This document shows positions 6,821 through 14,168 of a DNA stretch of 16,954 nt, piece after piece. The stretch is taken from assembly GCA_009927195.1 (NCBI GenBank), contig RFNL01000272.1, positions 1 through 16,954 on the forward strand. The letters run 5' to 3'. The notes beneath the pieces were generated by a model. The model saw only the letters and a program-made list of their open reading frames with translations. It was not told the origin of the DNA and did not search any database. Each line of letters opens with the position of its first letter. The stretch's first letter is position 1. The stretch comes from Betaproteobacteria bacterium (GTDB taxonomy: Bacteria > Pseudomonadota > Gammaproteobacteria > Burkholderiales > Burkholderiaceae_C). The translations under genes and the position numbers were made by a program.

Positions 6821-8626
6821 ATGGCCAAAACCCGATCCCCCGAGCACTGCGCACCCGTGCATTTTGAGGTGCAAGCCCACGCCTGGGCGGCCCATGTGTT
6901 TGACGTCACCTGCACCATCGCCCAGCCGCTGGCCCATCAGCGGGTGCAATTGCCGGTGTGGATTGCAGGCAGTTACCTGGTGCGAGAGTTTTCCAAGCAA
7001 CTGTTTGACTTGCGCGCCACGCAAGCGGGTCGGGCATTGCCCGTGGTTCAACATGACAAGGCCAGCTGGGACATCATGCCCAAGCCTGAACGGCCTTTGG
7101 TTTTGCGCTATCGGGTACATGCCCATGACAACTCGGTGCGCACCGCGTGGCTGGATGCCGGGCGCGGATTTTTCAACGGCACCAGCTTGTTGCTGGAGGT
7201 GCAAGGCCAGCGCGATGCCATGCACAGCTTGGCCCTCAATCCCGAAGGCGTGCCACCCGGTTGGCGGGTGGCCACCGCCTTATTGCCCCAACGCATTGAC
7301 CGCTTTGGCTGGGGCCTCTATCAGGCCGAGGGTTACGACGAACTGGTCGATAGCCCGGTGGAGATGGGTGACTTTTGGTCGGGTCAATTTGTCGCCTGCG
7401 CAGTGCCCCATCGATTTGTGGTCGCAGGCAGCACCCCCAGCTTTGATGGCCAGCGTTTGCTGCGTGACACGCAACGCATTTGCGAAACCCAAATTCGCTT
7501 TTGGCATGCAGCTGGAAAAACCACGCAACAGGTGGCCAAGCCGCCCCACGACCGGTATCTGTTCATGCTCAATGCGGTGGACAGCGGCCAAGGCGGCTTG
7601 GAGCACTGCCACAGCACGGCATTGATGGCCCAACGCAGCGACTTGCCCCGCAAAGGTCAAGACAAGGTCAGCGAGGGTTACCTGAACTTGCTGGGCCTGA
7701 TCAGCCACGAGTACTTTCACACCTGGAACGTCAAGCGCTTGCGACCACGCGAATTTGATCGCTACCAATGGGACCGAGAAAACCACACCGAGTTGCTCTG
7801 GTTCTTTGAAGGCTTGACCAGCTACTACGACGATTTGATGCTGCGCCGCTGCGGCCTGATGGACAACACCCGCTACCTGCAAAGCCTGAACAAAACCATC
7901 AACCAAGTATTGCAAACCCCAGGCCGTCATGTGCACCCATTGGCTCAGTCCAGTTTTGAAGCCTGGACCAAGTACTACCGCGCCGACGACAACACCCCCA
8001 ATATCACGGTGAGCTACTACACCAAGGGGGCCTTGGTTGGCTTGTGCCTGGACTTGCGTTTGCGCCGCACTGGGCACAACCTGGATCAGGTGATGCGCGC
8101 CTTGTGGCAGCGCTGCGCGGGTGGCCCCATGGGTGAGGACGATTTGCGCTTGGTGCTGTACCAGATGACCGGCGAAAACTGGGGAGAAACCTTGCGTGCC
8201 TGGGTGCACGGCACGGGTGAATTACCTTTGCAAGATTTGTTGACCCAAGCCGGGGTCCAGGTGCATGTCGATCCATCCGCTTGGGCACAGCGTCTGGGCC
8301 TGCGGGTCGGCGAAGACAACGGTGTGCAATTGAAATTTGTGTTCACCGACGGGGCCGCGCAACGCGCGGGCATGGCCCCTGGGGATGAATGGTTGGGGGT
8401 GGAGCTACCTGCCAGCAAGGGGCTTAAGTCGCAGGCTTGGCGATTGCAAAAACTCGACGATTTGAATTTGTATTTGGCTCAGGCCAAGCGCTGCACGGCC
8501 TTGGTAGCGCGCGATCAGCAACTGTTACGCCTGCCCTTGAGCATACCCGACGCAAACGACCCGCGGGTGGGCACTTGGCGGCTGAGTGTGGCCGATGCCG
8601 CTGCGCTGGAACGCTGGCTCGGCTGA
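6821..8626 (+). CDS. M61-family zinc peptidase with PDZ-like C-terminus
   Basis: A 601-residue metallopeptidase of the M61 (glycyl aminopeptidase-like) family. Layout: an N-terminal beta domain (about 1-230) with the family motif VWIAGSYLVREF (46-57); a thermolysin-like catalytic domain with the zinc-binding HExxH as HEYFH (296-300), followed by WNVKRLRP; the third ligand E330 in FFEGLTSYYDD; and a PDZ-like domain (about 493-565) with the GAAQRAGMAPGDEWLGV signature. Length is typical. No signal peptide is visible: the start is MAKTRSPEHC and is not followed by a hydrophobic core, so the enzyme may be cytoplasmic or use a start I cannot see. It starts 9 bases after the previous gene and lacks a clear Shine-Dalgarno, so it is probably translated by read-on from upstream. 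The stop is 3 bases from the convergent paaK stop. Confidence 0.93.
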   Translation: MAKTRSPEHCAPVHFEVQAHAWAAHVFDVTCTIAQPLAHQRVQLPVWIAGSYLVREFSKQLFDLRATQAGRALPVVQHDKASWDIMPKPERPLVLRYRVHAHDNSVRTAWLDAGRGFFNGTSLLLEVQGQRDAMHSLALNPEGVPPGWRVATALLPQRIDRFGWGLYQAEGYDELVDSPVEMGDFWSGQFVACAVPHRFVVAGSTPSFDGQRLLRDTQRICETQIRFWHAAGKTTQQVAKPPHDRYLFMLNAVDSGQGGLEHCHSTALMAQRSDLPRKGQDKVSEGYLNLLGLISHEYFHTWNVKRLRPREFDRYQWDRENHTELLWFFEGLTSYYDDLMLRRCGLMDNTRYLQSLNKTINQVLQTPGRHVHPLAQSSFEAWTKYYRADDNTPNITVSYYTKGALVGLCLDLRLRRTGHNLDQVMRALWQRCAGGPMGEDDLRLVLYQMTGENWGETLRAWVHGTGELPLQDLLTQAGVQVHVDPSAWAQRLGLRVGEDNGVQLKFVFTDGAAQRAGMAPGDEWLGVELPASKGLKSQAWRLQKLDDLNLYLAQAKRCTALVARDQQLLRLPLSIPDANDPRVGTWRLSVADAAALERWLG

Positions 8627-8629
8627 GAT

Positions 8630-9934
8630 TTATAACTGGCGCGTATCGACCACGCGCTTGGCCTTGCCCATGCTGCGCTCCACGCCGCCTTGGGCACGCA
8701 ACTCAATATTGGCACTGGTGCCCACATAAGCTTTGATCTCATGTTGCAGTTGTTGGGCCGCGGCTTGCGCCACGCTGCCTTGCGGGTCGACATCGGCGCG
8801 GGTTTCGATCACCACCTTGAGTTCGTCAAGCGAGCCATTGCGGCTGAGCACACATTGGTAGTGGGGTGACAAAGCCGCGTGCTTGAGCAACAACTCTTCG
8901 ATCTGACTGGGAAATACGTTGACCCCACGCACAATCATCATGTCGTCGCTGCGGCCAGTGATTTTCTGCAAGCGTCGCATGGTGCGCGCTGAGCCGGGCA
9001 AGAGGCGCGTGAGGTCTCGGGTGCGATAGCGGATGATGGGCAAGGCCTCTTTGGTCAGGCTGGTGAACACCAGCTCGCCGAATTCGCCATCGGCCAACGG
9101 TTGACCGGTTTGCGGATCGATCACCTCGGGGAAAAAATGGTCCTCCCAAATGGTGGGGCCGTCTTTGGTCTCCACGCATTCGCTGGCAACCCCTGGACCC
9201 ATCACCTCACTGAGGCCATAAATGTCCACCGCGTCCAAGCCCATGCGCTGCTCGATGACGCGGCGCATATCGTTGGTCCAGGGTTCGGCCCCAAAAATTC
9301 CAATGCGCAATGAACTGTCAGCGGGCACCAGACCTTGTCGCTCCAACTCATCGGCAATCGCCAACATGTAGCTGGGCGTGACCATGATGATGTCGGGCTT
9401 GAAATCGGTGATCAGTTGCACCTGCCGCTCTGTTTGCCCACCACCAAAAGGCACCACCGTCAAGCCCAGTTTTTCAGCGCCATAATGCGCCCCCAATCCG
9501 CCAGTGAACAATCCATAGCCATAGCTGACATGAACCATATCGCCCGGCCGCGCACCTGCGGCGCGAATGCTGCGGGCCACCAAATGCGACCAGTTATCGA
9601 TGTCGCGGTGGGTGTACCCCACCACCGTGGGTTTGCCCGTGGTACCACTTGAGGCATGGATGCGGGCGCACTGGGCACGCGGCACCGCAAACATGCCGAA
9701 GGGGTAGCTGTCACGCAAGTCGAGTTTGGTGGTGAAGGGAAATTTCGCCAAGTCGCTCAGGCTTTTGCAGTCGCTGGGGTGCACCCCAGCCGCTTCAAAC
9801 TTGGCTCGGTACAGCGGCGAATGGGCATGGGCATGCTGCAAGGTCGATTGCAAGCGTTTCAGTTGCAAACTGCGCAGCTCGTCCACGCTGGCGTGTTCAA
9901 TTGCTTCATGGGCAAAAGCGTGTTGGGTGCTCAT
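8630..9934 (-). CDS. paaK: Phenylacetate-CoA ligase PaaK
   Basis: ATP-dependent ligase that converts phenylacetate, CoA and ATP to phenylacetyl-CoA, AMP and pyrophosphate, the entry step of the aerobic hybrid phenylacetate pathway; cytoplasmic. A 434-residue adenylate-forming enzyme of usual length. Visible motifs are the AMP-binding P-loop SSGTTGKPT (95-103), IFGAEPW (213-219), IYGLSEVMGPG (238-248), YRTRDLTRLLPG (303-314) and the hinge and C-terminal region GRSDDMMIVRGVNVFPSQIE (327-346). The late lysine in SMGKAKRV (421-428) fits the adenylation lysine. The start at 9934 overlaps the paaI stop by 4 bases, so translation is coupled. PaaK relatives also activate other aryl acetates or benzoates, but paaG and paaI next to it make phenylacetate the best guess. 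Confidence 0.95.
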   Translation of the reverse strand: MSTQHAFAHEAIEHASVDELRSLQLKRLQSTLQHAHAHSPLYRAKFEAAGVHPSDCKSLSDLAKFPFTTKLDLRDSYPFGMFAVPRAQCARIHASSGTTGKPTVVGYTHRDIDNWSHLVARSIRAAGARPGDMVHVSYGYGLFTGGLGAHYGAEKLGLTVVPFGGGQTERQVQLITDFKPDIIMVTPSYMLAIADELERQGLVPADSSLRIGIFGAEPWTNDMRRVIEQRMGLDAVDIYGLSEVMGPGVASECVETKDGPTIWEDHFFPEVIDPQTGQPLADGEFGELVFTSLTKEALPIIRYRTRDLTRLLPGSARTMRRLQKITGRSDDMMIVRGVNVFPSQIEELLLKHAALSPHYQCVLSRNGSLDELKVVIETRADVDPQGSVAQAAAQQLQHEIKAYVGTSANIELRAQGGVERSMGKAKRVVDTRQL

Positions 9935-10359
9935 GGGTTCACCACCGTTCCAGGAATTTGCGCGCTCTTGCCGCGGAACAAAGCAACCGTCTCACCGCGC
10001 TGATTGCGCACTTTGATGTCGTAAATACCATGCCGGCCTGACAGCACCTGCTCCACACCCACGGCGTCAAGCACATCACCGAGTTGGGCGGGTTTTAAAA
10101 ACTCAATGCTGCATGCGGCTGCCACCGCATTGTGGTTGTGGCTGTTGCAGGCAAAAGCAAAGGTGGAGTCGGCCAAGGTAAAAATAAAACCACCATGGCA
10201 AGTTTGATGGCCATTGAGGTGTTTTTCTTGCACCACCAAGCGCATGCTGGCGCGACCTGGTTGGCAACTGATCAAGTCCATGCCCACGGTTTCACGGGTG
10301 GCCCGGTCGTTGGCGAACATGGTTTCACCCACTTGTTGGGCCAGGGCCATTTTGTCCAT
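9931..10359 (-). CDS. paaI: Hydroxyphenylacetyl-CoA thioesterase PaaI
   Basis: A 142-residue single hotdog-fold acyl-CoA thioesterase that hydrolyses dead-end ring-hydroxylated CoA esters of the phenylacetate pathway and recovers CoA. The 4HBT/PaaI motif LNGHQTCHGGFIFTLADSTF (48-67) is intact, with the HGG turn and the aspartate (D64) expected at the active site. I chose the ATG at 10359 (MDKMALAQQ), 4 bases after the paaG stop; the frame is open to an ATG at 10407, which would overlap paaG by 44 bases. The TGA stop overlaps the paaK ATG (ATGA). Length and position in a paaG-paaI-paaK run agree with the family. Confidence 0.93.
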   Translation of the reverse strand: MDKMALAQQVGETMFANDRATRETVGMDLISCQPGRASMRLVVQEKHLNGHQTCHGGFIFTLADSTFAFACNSHNHNAVAAACSIEFLKPAQLGDVLDAVGVEQVLSGRHGIYDIKVRNQRGETVALFRGKSAQIPGTVVNP

Positions 10360-10363
10360 GGTT

Positions 10364-11158
10364 TCAATGACCCTTGAAATGCGCTGGTCGCTTTTGCAAA
10401 AAGGCACTCACTCCCTCGATGTAATCATGGGTTCGGCCCAATTGGGATTGGGTGTCTCGCTCGACATCCAAATGGGCGCTCAAGCTGCGCTGACTGGCAT
10501 CGCGCAGCAATGCGCGGGTGGCCACCAAGGCTTGGGTGGGCATGGCCGCTAACCGCTCGGCCATCGACCCAGCGGCGGCCAGGCAATCGGCCTCGACCTG
10601 CCAGACCAAACCCCATTGCTGGGCTTGCTCGGCACTGAGTTTGTCGCCCGTCATGGCCAAGGCCATGGCGCGGGCCAGGCCCAGGCGCTCGACCAAAAAC
10701 CAACTGCCCCCCGCATCCGGGATCAAGCCAATTTTGCTGAAAGCTTGGATGAAACTCGCTGTGGGGGCGGCAATGGCGATGTCACAGGTCATGGCCAGTG
10801 AAGCCCCTGCGCCCGCTGCCACCCCATTGACCGCGGCCACCACCGGCATGCGCAGTCGCTGCAAGCGGCGCACCGTAGGGTTGAAGTATTGATCGATCAA
10901 AGGACCGGGATCGGCACGTTCGATCATGTCAGGACCAGGGGTGAAATCGAATTCCGACAAGTCGGCACCGGCACAAAAACCTCGGCCTGCGCCAGTGATG
11001 ATCAAGGCGCGGATTTGTGGATCGGCCTCGACTTGGTCAAGGGCTGCCCACAACTGCTGGTGCATGTCGCGGGTAAAACTGTTCAAGGCCGCAGGCCGGT
11101 TCAGGGTGATGCAAGCAACTGCCGCGCGATTCGCCAACAAGACTTGGGGTTCAGACAT
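10364..11158 (-). CDS. paaG: 1,2-epoxyphenylacetyl-CoA isomerase PaaG (crotonase fold)
   Basis: A 264-residue crotonase-family enzyme expected to convert the epoxide product of the PaaABCE oxygenase to oxepin-CoA; PaaG is also reported to isomerise double bonds. Crotonase landmarks: GRGFCAGADLSEFD (58-71) and the oxyanion-hole segment NGVAAGAGASLAMTCD (111-126). The hydratase Glu pair is missing: the first position has Ala/Ser instead of Glu, and GLIPDAGGSW (144-153) carries an aspartate (D148) where PaaG enzymes keep their single catalytic acid. This separates it from the hydratase across the intergenic region. The start at 11158 has a strong Shine-Dalgarno GAGGAG, 8 bases upstream. It leads the paaG-paaI-paaK set; paaI follows after 4 bases. 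Confidence 0.9.
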   Translation of the reverse strand: MSEPQVLLANRAAVACITLNRPAALNSFTRDMHQQLWAALDQVEADPQIRALIITGAGRGFCAGADLSEFDFTPGPDMIERADPGPLIDQYFNPTVRRLQRLRMPVVAAVNGVAAGAGASLAMTCDIAIAAPTASFIQAFSKIGLIPDAGGSWFLVERLGLARAMALAMTGDKLSAEQAQQWGLVWQVEADCLAAAGSMAERLAAMPTQALVATRALLRDASQRSLSAHLDVERDTQSQLGRTHDYIEGVSAFLQKRPAHFKGH

Positions 11159-11182
11159 GGGGTTCTCCTCGAACCGCAATTT

Positions 11183-11214
11183 AACATTACCCGACCCATT
11201 GGTTGGTGAATGTT
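11183..11214. promoter_or_regulatory. 32-base imperfect palindrome, candidate operator between paaG and the hydratase
   Basis: The arms are AACATT (11183-11188) and AATGTT (11209-11214) around a centre at 11198/11199. Pairing base by base from the outside, 12 of 16 positions are complementary, including the inner CC/GG and ACC/GGT pairs. It lies in the 112-base divergent region and overlaps the -35 element proposed for the rightward gene. The symmetry and position fit a dimeric repressor of the TetR or GntR type, such as PaaR or PaaX, but no regulator gene is in the window and I did not match it to a known site. Confidence 0.45.
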
Positions 11215-11230
11215 TTCCCTTGGGTATAGT
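11203..11230 (+). promoter_or_regulatory. Possible sigma70 promoter for the enoyl-CoA hydratase gene
   Basis: TTGGTG (11203-11208) and TATAGT (11225-11230) are separated by 16 bases. Each hexamer is a good partial match to consensus. A transcript would start near 11237 and include the Shine-Dalgarno-like GGAG at 11262-11265. The -35 lies within the right arm of the palindrome, so a bound repressor would block RNA polymerase. By eye only. Confidence 0.4.
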
Positions 11231-11270
11231 CACACATCCCTGCCTTGATGGCGTTGTTGCCGGAGACCCC

Positions 11271-12050
11271 ATGACCTACCAAAACATTCAAATCACCACC
11301 CATGCTGAAAAAGTTGTCGTGATAACCCTCAACCGCCCCAAACAACTCAATGCCCTCAACGGCGAGTTGATGGATGAGTTGGGCGCTGCGCTCAAAGCCA
11401 GCGATGGCGACCCCGCTATTGGCTGCATGATCATCACCGGCAGTGAAAAGGCCTTTGCCGCTGGCGCCGATATTGGTGCCATGGCCAGCTACAACTTTGC
11501 CGATGTGTACAAGCAAGATTTCATCACCCGCAACTGGGAAATCATTCGCTCGGTGCGCAAACCAGTGATTGCTGCGGTCAGCGGTTTTACCTTGGGCGGT
11601 GGATGCGAGTTGGCCATGATGTGCGACTTCATCATTGCCGCCGACAATGCCAAATTTGGTCAACCCGAAATCAAACTGGGCATCATCCCTGGAGCAGGCG
11701 GTACCCAGCGCTTGCCCCGCGCTGTGGGTAAAGCCAAAGCCATGGACCTGGCCTTGACCGGTCGCATGATGGATGCCACCGAGGCCGAGCGTGCCGGACT
11801 GGTCAGCCGCGTGGTTGCGCTGGATAAACTGATGGACGAATCATTGGCCGCAGCCTTGGTGATTTGCGAGCACTCACAACTGGCCACCATGGCCGCCAAA
11901 GAATCGGTCAACCGTGCCTTTGAAAGCGGTTTGGCCGATGGCGTGATGTTTGAGCGGCGCATGTTCCACGCCTTGTTCGCCACCCAAGATCAAAAAGAGG
12001 GCATGGCCGCTTTTGTGGCCAAGCGCAAGGCGCAATTCACCCACGAGTGA
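11271..12050 (+). CDS. Enoyl-CoA hydratase (crotonase family, PaaF/EchA type)
   Basis: A 259-residue hydratase that adds water across the double bond of 2-enoyl-CoA thioesters. The two catalytic glutamates of classical hydratases are present: E113 in GGGCELAMMCD (109-119) and E133 in FGQPEIKLGIIPGAGGTQRL (129-148). The oxyanion-hole region AFAAGADIGAM (61-71) is normal, and length is typical. It begins 113 bases from the divergent paaG start, with GGAG 6 bases upstream of the ATG at 11271; the frame is open much further upstream (to 10926), but that part is antisense to paaG. The location suggests a role as PaaF in the phenylacetate pathway, yet it could equally be a general short-chain hydratase for fatty-acid or branched-chain breakdown. 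It is convergent with the Bug protein gene. Confidence 0.9.
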   Translation: MTYQNIQITTHAEKVVVITLNRPKQLNALNGELMDELGAALKASDGDPAIGCMIITGSEKAFAAGADIGAMASYNFADVYKQDFITRNWEIIRSVRKPVIAAVSGFTLGGGCELAMMCDFIIAADNAKFGQPEIKLGIIPGAGGTQRLPRAVGKAKAMDLALTGRMMDATEAERAGLVSRVVALDKLMDESLAAALVICEHSQLATMAAKESVNRAFESGLADGVMFERRMFHALFATQDQKEGMAAFVAKRKAQFTHE

Positions 12051-12053
12051 TGC

Positions 12054-12076
12054 CCTGACCCTGCCAAGGGGTCAGG
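12054..12076. terminator. Stem-loop between convergent genes
   Basis: An inverted repeat with 8 perfect base pairs, CCTGACCC (12054-12061) and GGGTCAGG (12069-12076), around a 7-base loop. It fits the 36-base gap between the hydratase stop and the Bug gene stop and could terminate both transcripts. There is no T-run on either strand directly after the stem, so it is not a classical intrinsic terminator. Confidence 0.4.
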
Positions 12077-12086
12077 AATGCGAGAT

Positions 12087-13046
12087 TTACTTTTTGCCCA
12101 AGCCCAAGCGAGCAGCGCCTTCGGTGTAGAGCTGGGTGCGCTCTTTCATGAAGGCATCCATTTGTTCCAAGCCCACATGGATGAGTTCAAAACCATTTTT
12201 GGCCGCCAGTTCTTTCATCTCGGGATCGTTGTTCAATGCCATCCACAAGTCTGACAAACGCTTGCGTAGTTCGGGCGGGGTGGATTTGGGTACCCCGATA
12301 CCCCGATAAGCGCCATCCACCCAAGGAACACCCAGCTCTTTGAAGGTAGGCACCTCGGGGAGGAGCGGGTGGCGCTTGTCCATGGCCACGGCCAGAGGCC
12401 GCACCCGGCTTTTATTGGCCACCACAAAGGGCACATAAGTCATCGCGCCATCGACCTGACCACCCAGCACTGAAGTGGTCATGTCGCCCGTGCCTTTGAA
12501 CGGCACATAAATGGTTTTGATGTTGAAAGCTGCATTGAGCCGCTCATGGGCGGCATGGTTGGCCGAATTCAGGCCCGAACCACCCAGTGACAGCCTGCCT
12601 GGGTCTTTTTTGGCCGCTTCGATGAACTCGGCAAAGTTTTTGATTGGGCTGCTGCTGGGCACCACCAAGGTGTCGGGCGTGTAATGGAACCAAAACACCG
12701 GCGTGATGTCTGCAGTTTTGTATTGCACCTGACCTTCAATGGGTTGAAACACGATATGGGGCAAATTGATGCCCACCACATGGAAGCCGTCACCGGGCAA
12801 ACCGTTCATTTGTGACCACATCAAGGCCCCGCCCGCGCCCGCCTTGTATTGCACAATGGTTTCGATGGCCGGGCATTTTTTGCGCAACACCGCTTGCTGA
12901 TGTCTGGCCGATAAATCAGATTCGCCACCTGGGGGGAAAGCCTGCCAATACTGCAGGTTTTTATCCAAACAAGGCTGGGCGATGGCATGAACGGCCAGCA
13001 GTGCCCCAAGGGCCATCCAGGATCGGACAAGAATGCCAAATTTCAT
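12087..13046 (-). CDS. Bug/TctC-family periplasmic binding protein
   Basis: A 319-residue extracytoplasmic solute receptor of the Bug (Bordetella uptake gene)/TctC family, which binds small carboxylates or aromatic acids. A signal peptide covers about 1-23 with core SWMALGALLAVHAIA and cleavage before QPC. The family core reads FPPGGESDLSARHQQ (37-51), then the later motif LSLGGSGLNSANH and VPFKGTGDMTTSVLGGQVDG. Its N-terminus is unusual: it lacks the common YPxKPIxxVVPFPPGG opening and carries cysteines at 26 and 58 that could form a disulfide. The ATG at 13046 has a perfect Shine-Dalgarno GAGGAGA, which itself overlaps the TGA stop of the upstream dehydrogenase gene, so the two are translationally linked. 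No tctA or tctB lies nearby, so the receptor is an orphan, as is common for Bug proteins. Confidence 0.88.
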   Translation of the reverse strand: MKFGILVRSWMALGALLAVHAIAQPCLDKNLQYWQAFPPGGESDLSARHQQAVLRKKCPAIETIVQYKAGAGGALMWSQMNGLPGDGFHVVGINLPHIVFQPIEGQVQYKTADITPVFWFHYTPDTLVVPSSSPIKNFAEFIEAAKKDPGRLSLGGSGLNSANHAAHERLNAAFNIKTIYVPFKGTGDMTTSVLGGQVDGAMTYVPFVVANKSRVRPLAVAMDKRHPLLPEVPTFKELGVPWVDGAYRGIGVPKSTPPELRKRLSDLWMALNNDPEMKELAAKNGFELIHVGLEQMDAFMKERTQLYTEGAARLGLGKK

Positions 13047-13056
13047 CGGTCTCTCC

Positions 13057-14121
13057 TCATTGAAACGCAGCGCACACGGCGCGCGTGACTTGCTCTGTGC
13101 TGGCTTGACCACCCAAGTCTCGGGTGTGCAACGCCGGATTGGCGGTGGCTGTCTCAATGGCCGACATCAACACCTGTGCCGCCTTTTGCTCGCCCAATTG
13201 CTCCAATAGCATGACACAACTCCAAAAAGTGCCAATAGGGTTTGCCAACCCCTGACCCATGATGTCAAAGGCAGAACCGTGGATGGGCTCGAACATGCTG
13301 GGATAGCGCCGTTCGGGATCGATGTTGCCGGTGGGCGCGATTCCCAAGCTGCCCGCCAATGCCGCGGCCAAGTCACTCAAAATGTCCGCATGCAAATTGG
13401 TGGCCACCAAGGTATCCAAACTGGCCGGGCGGTTGACCATGCGGGCGGTGGCCGCATCCACCAACTCTTTGTCCCAGCGCACATCGGGAAACGCCTGGGC
13501 CACTTGAGCGGCAATTTCGTCCCACATCACCATCGCATGGCGCTGGGCGTTGGACTTGGTGACCACAGTGAGCAGTTTGCGCGGACGCGACTGGGCCAGT
13601 CCAAATGCAAATCGCATGATGCGCTCCACGCCAGCGCGGGTCATCATGGACACATCGGTGGCCACCTCTAAAGGATGGCCTTGGTGGGCGCGCCCGCCCA
13701 CGCCAGCATATTCGCCCTCGGAGTTTTCACGCACGATGACCCAATCCAGGTCTTTGGGGCCACAGCGTTTGAGCGGCGCATCAATGCCCGGCAAGATGCG
13801 GGTGGGGCGCACATTGGCATATTGGTCAAAACCTTGACAGATTTTCAAACGCAAACCCCACAAGGTGATGTGATCTGGTATGTGCGGATCGCCCGCAGAA
13901 CCAAACAAAATCGCATCCATGCCGCGCAAAGCGTCCAAGCCATTGGCGGGCATCATCTCGCCGTGCTCGCGGTACCAATCACCACCCCAAGCAAAATGAC
14001 TGAATTCAAAAGCAAAGCCAGCGCTGGCTTTGGCCAAAGCGGTCAGCACTTCTTGCCCCGCTGGAATTACTTCCTTGCCAATGCCGTCACCGGGGATGCA
14101 AGCGATTTTGTAAATTTTCAT
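13057..14121 (-). CDS. Tartrate/D-malate dehydrogenase-like decarboxylating dehydrogenase (TtuC/DmlA type)
   Basis: A 354-residue NAD-dependent beta-decarboxylating dehydrogenase of the isocitrate/isopropylmalate dehydrogenase superfamily. Motifs that place it with the tartrate/D-malate branch: IPGDGIGKEV (9-18), QYANVRPTRILPG (100-112), DWVIVRENSEGEYAGVGGR (126-144), the catalytic lysine K189 in VTKSNAQR, metal-binding aspartates near VDAATARMV (221-229) and in NLHADILSD (242-250), and EPIHGSA (278-284). Likely substrates are tartrate, D-malate or a close 2-hydroxy acid. Leucine biosynthesis is less likely because no leuC or leuD is near and the branch motifs differ. It has a weak GAGC upstream. 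Ten bases separate it from the Bug gene that follows, which suggests the binding protein captures its substrate. Confidence 0.87.
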   Translation of the reverse strand: MKIYKIACIPGDGIGKEVIPAGQEVLTALAKASAGFAFEFSHFAWGGDWYREHGEMMPANGLDALRGMDAILFGSAGDPHIPDHITLWGLRLKICQGFDQYANVRPTRILPGIDAPLKRCGPKDLDWVIVRENSEGEYAGVGGRAHQGHPLEVATDVSMMTRAGVERIMRFAFGLAQSRPRKLLTVVTKSNAQRHAMVMWDEIAAQVAQAFPDVRWDKELVDAATARMVNRPASLDTLVATNLHADILSDLAAALAGSLGIAPTGNIDPERRYPSMFEPIHGSAFDIMGQGLANPIGTFWSCVMLLEQLGEQKAAQVLMSAIETATANPALHTRDLGGQASTEQVTRAVCAAFQ

Positions 14122-14150
14122 GCTGTGCTCAAATGCGTTAAAGGTTTCGC

Positions 14151-14156
14151 TTTATA
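14151..14156 (-). promoter_or_regulatory. Possible -10 element for the dehydrogenase-Bug operon
   Basis: On the minus strand TATAAA (14156-14151) lies about 30 bases before the dehydrogenase ATG, a position that would give a leader of roughly 22 bases. No good -35 is found at 16-18 bases; upstream sequence would be inside the divergent VOC gene. Weak call. Confidence 0.25.
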
Positions 14157-14168
14157 CCTTGGAGCCAG

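Noticed and set aside
10926..11270. Long N-terminal extension of the enoyl-CoA hydratase frame
   Set aside because: The extension is antisense to paaG, has composition unlike an enzyme and precedes a good ribosome binding site and ATG at 11271.
14151..14158. TATACC as a -10 for the VOC gene on the plus strand
   Set aside because: It would place the transcript start within a few bases of the ATG and remove the GGAG ribosome binding site; no -35 at the right distance.
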